DNA of 64,000 nucleotides from JANXUC01 sp964619065 (GTDB lineage Bacteria; Acidobacteriota; Terriglobia; Terriglobales; Acidobacteriaceae): contig CAZUCC010000010.1 in the NCBI GenBank assembly GCA_964619065.1, positions 1 through 64,000 of the forward strand, in the 5' to 3' direction. The notes under the pieces are model-generated. The model was not told the DNA's origin, did not search any database, and saw only the letters and a program-made list of their open reading frames with translations. Position numbers and translations under genes: made by a program. Below, piece after piece: positions 61,147-64,000 of this stretch (the first letter of the stretch is position 1; each line of letters starts with the position of its first letter).

Positions 61147-62072
61147 TGGCGCATCTTCGCATCGGCTCCCGAGGTTCGCAACTGGCGCTTTGGCAGGCGA
61201 ATCACATTGCGGCGCTGTTGCGCGAGCGCGGCCATTCCGTCGACATCGAAATTATTCACACCACCGGGGACAAGATCATCGACGTTGCCTTGGCTAAAGT
61301 GGGCACCAAGGGAATGTTCACCAAAGAGATTGAAGAAGCCCTTGCTGCCGGCCAAGTCGATCTTGCTGTACATTCCTTGAAAGACCTGCCCACGGACCTG
61401 CCATCTGGCTTTGAGATCGCTGCGATCCCGCAGCGCGAAAGCGCACTCGACGCATTTCTTTCGCTGAAGTTTGCGCGCGTGGAGGATCTGCCACAGAGGG
61501 CCCGGGTGGGAACCAGCAGTCTGCGCCGCCAGGCGCAACTGAAGGCTCTGCGGCCGGATCTCGAGATTTCTCCCATGCGTGGCAACGTCGACACACGCCT
61601 GCGCAAACTCGAACAGGGCGAGTATGCCGCGATTATTCTTGCCGCGGCCGGAGTGAATCGCCTGGGCCGCATAGAGCTTGTGCGTCAGGTGATTCCCGCC
61701 GACGCGATGTGTCCAGCGGCGGGGCAGGGAGCTCTTGCCATTGAGGTGCGCCAGGGCGACGACGCCACGCGGCAGCACGTGGCATTCCTGGACGATGCCG
61801 TTGCGCGGACTACCACGACGTGCGAGCGTGCGCTGCTGAATTCGCTCGGTGGCGGCTGCCAGGTGCCGATTGGGGCCTTTGCAGAGGTGCGTGGTGACGG
61901 ACTTCATTTGCAGGCGATCGTGGCAGATCCGGATGGCAGCAAGGTCCTGCGCGAGTTCCGTTATGGCGACGATCCCGTCCAACTTGGCGAAGCCGTCGGC
62001 AAGACGTTGCTGGAGCGCGGTGGCAACGCAATCCTTGACGTTGTTTACGGCGCGGGAAAGGGTCGCCAGTGA
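61146..62072 (+). CDS. hemC: Hydroxymethylbilane synthase
   Basis: A 308-aa porphobilinogen deaminase that polymerises four porphobilinogens. RIGSRGSQLALWQA, GTSSLRRQAQLKALRPDL and the dipyrromethane-binding Cys in GGGCQVPIGAF are present. It follows hemA and overlaps it, in turn overlapping hemD, in a tight heme operon. Confidence 0.95.
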   Translation: MAHLRIGSRGSQLALWQANHIAALLRERGHSVDIEIIHTTGDKIIDVALAKVGTKGMFTKEIEEALAAGQVDLAVHSLKDLPTDLPSGFEIAAIPQRESALDAFLSLKFARVEDLPQRARVGTSSLRRQAQLKALRPDLEISPMRGNVDTRLRKLEQGEYAAIILAAAGVNRLGRIELVRQVIPADAMCPAAGQGALAIEVRQGDDATRQHVAFLDDAVARTTTTCERALLNSLGGGCQVPIGAFAEVRGDGLHLQAIVADPDGSKVLREFRYGDDPVQLGEAVGKTLLERGGNAILDVVYGAGKGRQ

Positions 62073-62872
62073 ACCCGCCTCTCAAGAGCAAGCGTTTGCC
62101 GTTGGCCGGACAACGCATTCTCATTGGCCGCGCTAAACATCAAGCGAGCGCACTCTCGGAGCGAGTGAAGAAACTCGGCGCACAGGTCCTTGAAATCCCT
62201 TTTATTGAAATTCGCAAGCCGCGCTCGTATCGCCCGCTCGACGAAGCGCTGAGAAATATCCAAAACTACGATTGGCTCATCCTGACCAGCGTCAACGGCG
62301 TCGAAGCTGTCTGGGAGCGCCTCCAGAAACTGCGGCTACCCAAAACCAAACTGAAGCACCTTAAAATTGCCGCCATTGGGCCTGCTACGAAGAAGGCCAT
62401 AGAGGACCGAGGACACAAAGTTCACGTTGTTCCAAAGCAATATGTCGCGGAATCCGTGGTGAGGAGCCTGCACAAGCGCGTAAAAGAGAAGCGGGTTCTG
62501 CTGGCCCGCGCCCGAGTTGCTCGCGACGTGATCCCTCACGAATTGCGAGCTTCCGGTGCAAAAGTGGATGTGGTCGAAGCCTACGAAACTGTACTGCCCA
62601 AGTCCTCCCACGACCGACTGAAGAAGGCTTTACATAATTCCAAGCAGCGTCCGACCATCGCCACCTTCACCAGCTCGTCGATGGCACGCAACTTCGTAGC
62701 CCTCGTCGGCGCGCGCGCTGCAAAAGCTGCGGTTTGCAAAGGGCTGCGGCTGGCTTCGATAGGCTCCATCACATCGAATACTCTGCGCGAACTTGGCTTG
62801 CCTGTCCATGTGCAGGCAAAGCAATTCACCATTCCGGGACTCGTGATGGCGCTCGAACGCAGCAAGTCCTGA
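62069..62872 (+). CDS. hemD: Uroporphyrinogen-III synthase
   Basis: A 267-aa protein with two-lobed HemD fold features: RILIGRAKHQASALSERVKK, DWLILTSVNGVEAV and IATFTSSSMARNFVALVG. It closes the ring of hydroxymethylbilane. Start is GTG 62069, overlapping hemC (GTGA). HemD is poorly conserved, and the assignment rests on both fold segments and operon position. hemB and later genes are outside the window. Confidence 0.9.
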   Translation: MNPPLKSKRLPLAGQRILIGRAKHQASALSERVKKLGAQVLEIPFIEIRKPRSYRPLDEALRNIQNYDWLILTSVNGVEAVWERLQKLRLPKTKLKHLKIAAIGPATKKAIEDRGHKVHVVPKQYVAESVVRSLHKRVKEKRVLLARARVARDVIPHELRASGAKVDVVEAYETVLPKSSHDRLKKALHNSKQRPTIATFTSSSMARNFVALVGARAAKAAVCKGLRLASIGSITSNTLRELGLPVHVQAKQFTIPGLVMALERSKS

Positions 62873-63227
62873 AGTCGTGTGGAGGGGCGCGGTGGTGCGG
62901 ATGCGCCTCGAACCAATGTAGGGCGGACACTCTTGTCCGCTGCTGTTGCCGTTTATTCTGATGACAAATCCTAACAAAATGTACGCCAAAAACAGCAGGC
63001 AGGAGTGTCCATTCTAAACTAACGCGGGCGAGGCGCCCGCGCCACACGAGCCTTTACGGTTCTACCGCAGGGTGCCCCACACAAGCCCTCTTTCGGGTCG
63101 AGTAACCACCATGCCCTGGAGCCTGCGACGATTTCATCAATGCGGCACTCAAGCCAAAATCGGGCTTGAGCGGGGCACCGTCACGTCTTCTTTTGTGGGT
63201 TAGTCGAATGTGTAGATAGTGGGACGA
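62873..63227. repeat. 355-nt repeat-rich region between convergent genes
   Basis: No gene is seen. Three inverted repeats: GGACACTC (62925-62932) with GAGTGTCC (63003-63010), nested GCTGTT (62942-62947) with AACAGC (62991-62996); GCGGGCG-AGG-CGCCCGC (63024-63040), identical in type to 22908; and GGTGCCCC (63071-63078) with GGGGCACC (63172-63179) enclosing CTCAAGCC (63148-63155) and GGCTTGAG (63163-63170). They may terminate hemD and the peptidase transcript. Confidence 0.65.
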
Positions 63228-64000
63228 CTACGGTTCCACCGTGCAACTGCAATCCTGCGGCGGCACCTTCGCTTTCAGAAATTCTGACACGCGTCGATAG
63301 GCGTCGATTTGGTTTTCCACGCGCGCGAAGCCGTGGCCTTCGTTTTCGTAAATCTTCAGCTCGGCCTGGCCACCGTTTTTCTTGACGGCGTCGGCGACCT
63401 GTTGAGCTTCGGATTTGGGACAGCGCGGATCGTGCCCCCCCGCCAATAGCAGAAGCGGCGCTTTAACCTTGTCGACAAAGAAAATCGGCGAGCGGTCGCG
63501 CAGTAACGCTTTGTCTTCTTCTTTTTTCGGATCGCCCATCGTCGCCAAATCCCATTGCTGCAGGGATGGGTCTTCGTTCTCGATCTCGGTGAACCAGTTG
63601 ACGAACGGAACAATCGGCACGCCCGCGGCCCACACCTCCGGAGCCTTCGTCACCGCCATCATGCTCATGTAGCCGCCGTAGCTCCCGCCCATGATGATGA
63701 GCTTTTTGGGATCGACATAGCCCGTCTTCTGAATCCAATCTGCTGCTGCCAGTGTGTCTTCGAGATCGCCGCCGCCCATATCTTTGAAGTTTGCTTCCTG
63801 GAACTCTTTGCCGTATCCCGTCGAGCCGCGGTAGTTCGGCGCAATCACGAGGTATCCCTGATTGACCATGTACTGCACAATGCGGTTGAACGAATTCACC
63901 GTCTGCGACGTCGGACCGCCGTGGACATACACAATCGCAGGATTCTGCGCGTTGCGCGGCAGGTTGTAGGGGACGTAGACGAACGCCGAAATCTGCCACT
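63228..64000 (-). CDS. S9-family prolyl-oligopeptidase-like serine peptidase, C-terminal part (5' end beyond window)
   Basis: This is the alpha/beta-hydrolase end of an S9 peptidase. YVHGGPTSQ and the oxyanion region come first, then the nucleophile Ser in MGGSYGGYMS, Asp in GGHDPRCP and His in ENEGHGFAR. The layout is that of S9C acylaminoacyl-/dipeptidyl-peptidase types. The reading frame stays open to 64000, so the propeller domain lies outside. It differs from the S9A enzyme at 33401. Confidence 0.88.
   Translation of the reverse strand, partial: WQISAFVYVPYNLPRNAQNPAIVYVHGGPTSQTVNSFNRIVQYMVNQGYLVIAPNYRGSTGYGKEFQEANFKDMGGGDLEDTLAAADWIQKTGYVDPKKLIIMGGSYGGYMSMMAVTKAPEVWAAGVPIVPFVNWFTEIENEDPSLQQWDLATMGDPKKEEDKALLRDRSPIFFVDKVKAPLLLLAGGHDPRCPKSEAQQVADAVKKNGGQAELKIYENEGHGFARVENQIDAYRRVSEFLKAKVPPQDCSCTVEP

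Noticed and set aside
60972..61982. 336-codon minus-strand frame across hemA/hemC
   Set aside because: It crosses two confidently identified plus-strand genes and shows no homology by eye.
1..64000. CRISPR arrays, insertion sequences, prophage or tRNA genes
   Set aside because: No regularly spaced repeats, transposase or phage genes, or cloverleaf-like sequences were noticed on reading; a dedicated tRNA search was not possible.

Overview
This window looks like a stretch of chromosome from an Acidobacteriota genome, most likely class Terriglobia. The evidence is a hopanoid locus arranged shc-hpnA-hpnG-(two Zn dehydrogenases)-hpnC-hpnD-hpnE with hpnJ nearby, a protein built from Gloeo/Verruco-type repeats, many secreted proteins of unknown function, moderately high GC, and short palindromic repeats scattered between genes. 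I see no rRNA, tRNA, CRISPR array, insertion sequence or prophage. Taxonomy is inferred from gene content only.

Layout. 1-8147: a hopanoid operon, whose first gene (squalene-hopene cyclase) is only a C-terminal fragment joined at about position 220 to an unrelated AraC-like fragment. 8218-9468: a secreted repeat protein. 9761-12339: a two-subunit molybdenum hydroxylase. 12454-14767 (minus): hpnJ followed by two small four-helix DMT-type membrane proteins. 14947-18560 (minus): adaptor, TPR protein and TolC of an exporter, without a pump. 18737-21614: queF, an MFS carrier and a GT2 glycosyltransferase. 21632-23736 (minus): an OB-fold protein, a probable AhpD-like selenoprotein, and a STAS / anti-sigma-kinase pair. 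23918-26562: a PRC/MgtE-N/CBS protein and an Nramp-related transporter. 26559-31889: Nudix, a B12-binding-like protein, an IscU-like scaffold, a HAD phosphatase, MocA-like and XdhC-like proteins and a permease. 32091-41704: dehydrogenase, prolyl oligopeptidase, a solitary nuoB, small membrane proteins, and two paralogous secreted Asp-box proteins. 41822-50297: a GAF-TonB fusion, YceI, nadE, a DsbA-like protein and an orphan secretin. 50406-57766 (minus): ymdB, a peptide-binding lipoprotein, anmK and nagZ (peptidoglycan recycling), and mutS. 57859-62872: galT and a ccsA-hemA-hemC-hemD operon. 63228-64000 (minus): the C-terminal end of an S9 peptidase.

The most interesting item is at 22202-22726. 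A carboxymuconolactone decarboxylase/AhpD-family gene is interrupted by one in-frame TGA exactly where the second Cys of its CxxC active site should be. The reading frame continues with conserved sequence, and 13 nt after the TGA there is a perfect 7-bp hairpin with a GGC loop, which fits a bacterial SECIS element. I read it as a Cys-x-x-Sec peroxidase, not two genes or a pseudogene. Other leads are the dehydrogenase pair inside the hopanoid operon, the hpnJ-linked small membrane pair, the Nramp protein lacking the transition-metal Met next to a Mg-sensor-like protein, and a GAF-membrane-TonB fusion.
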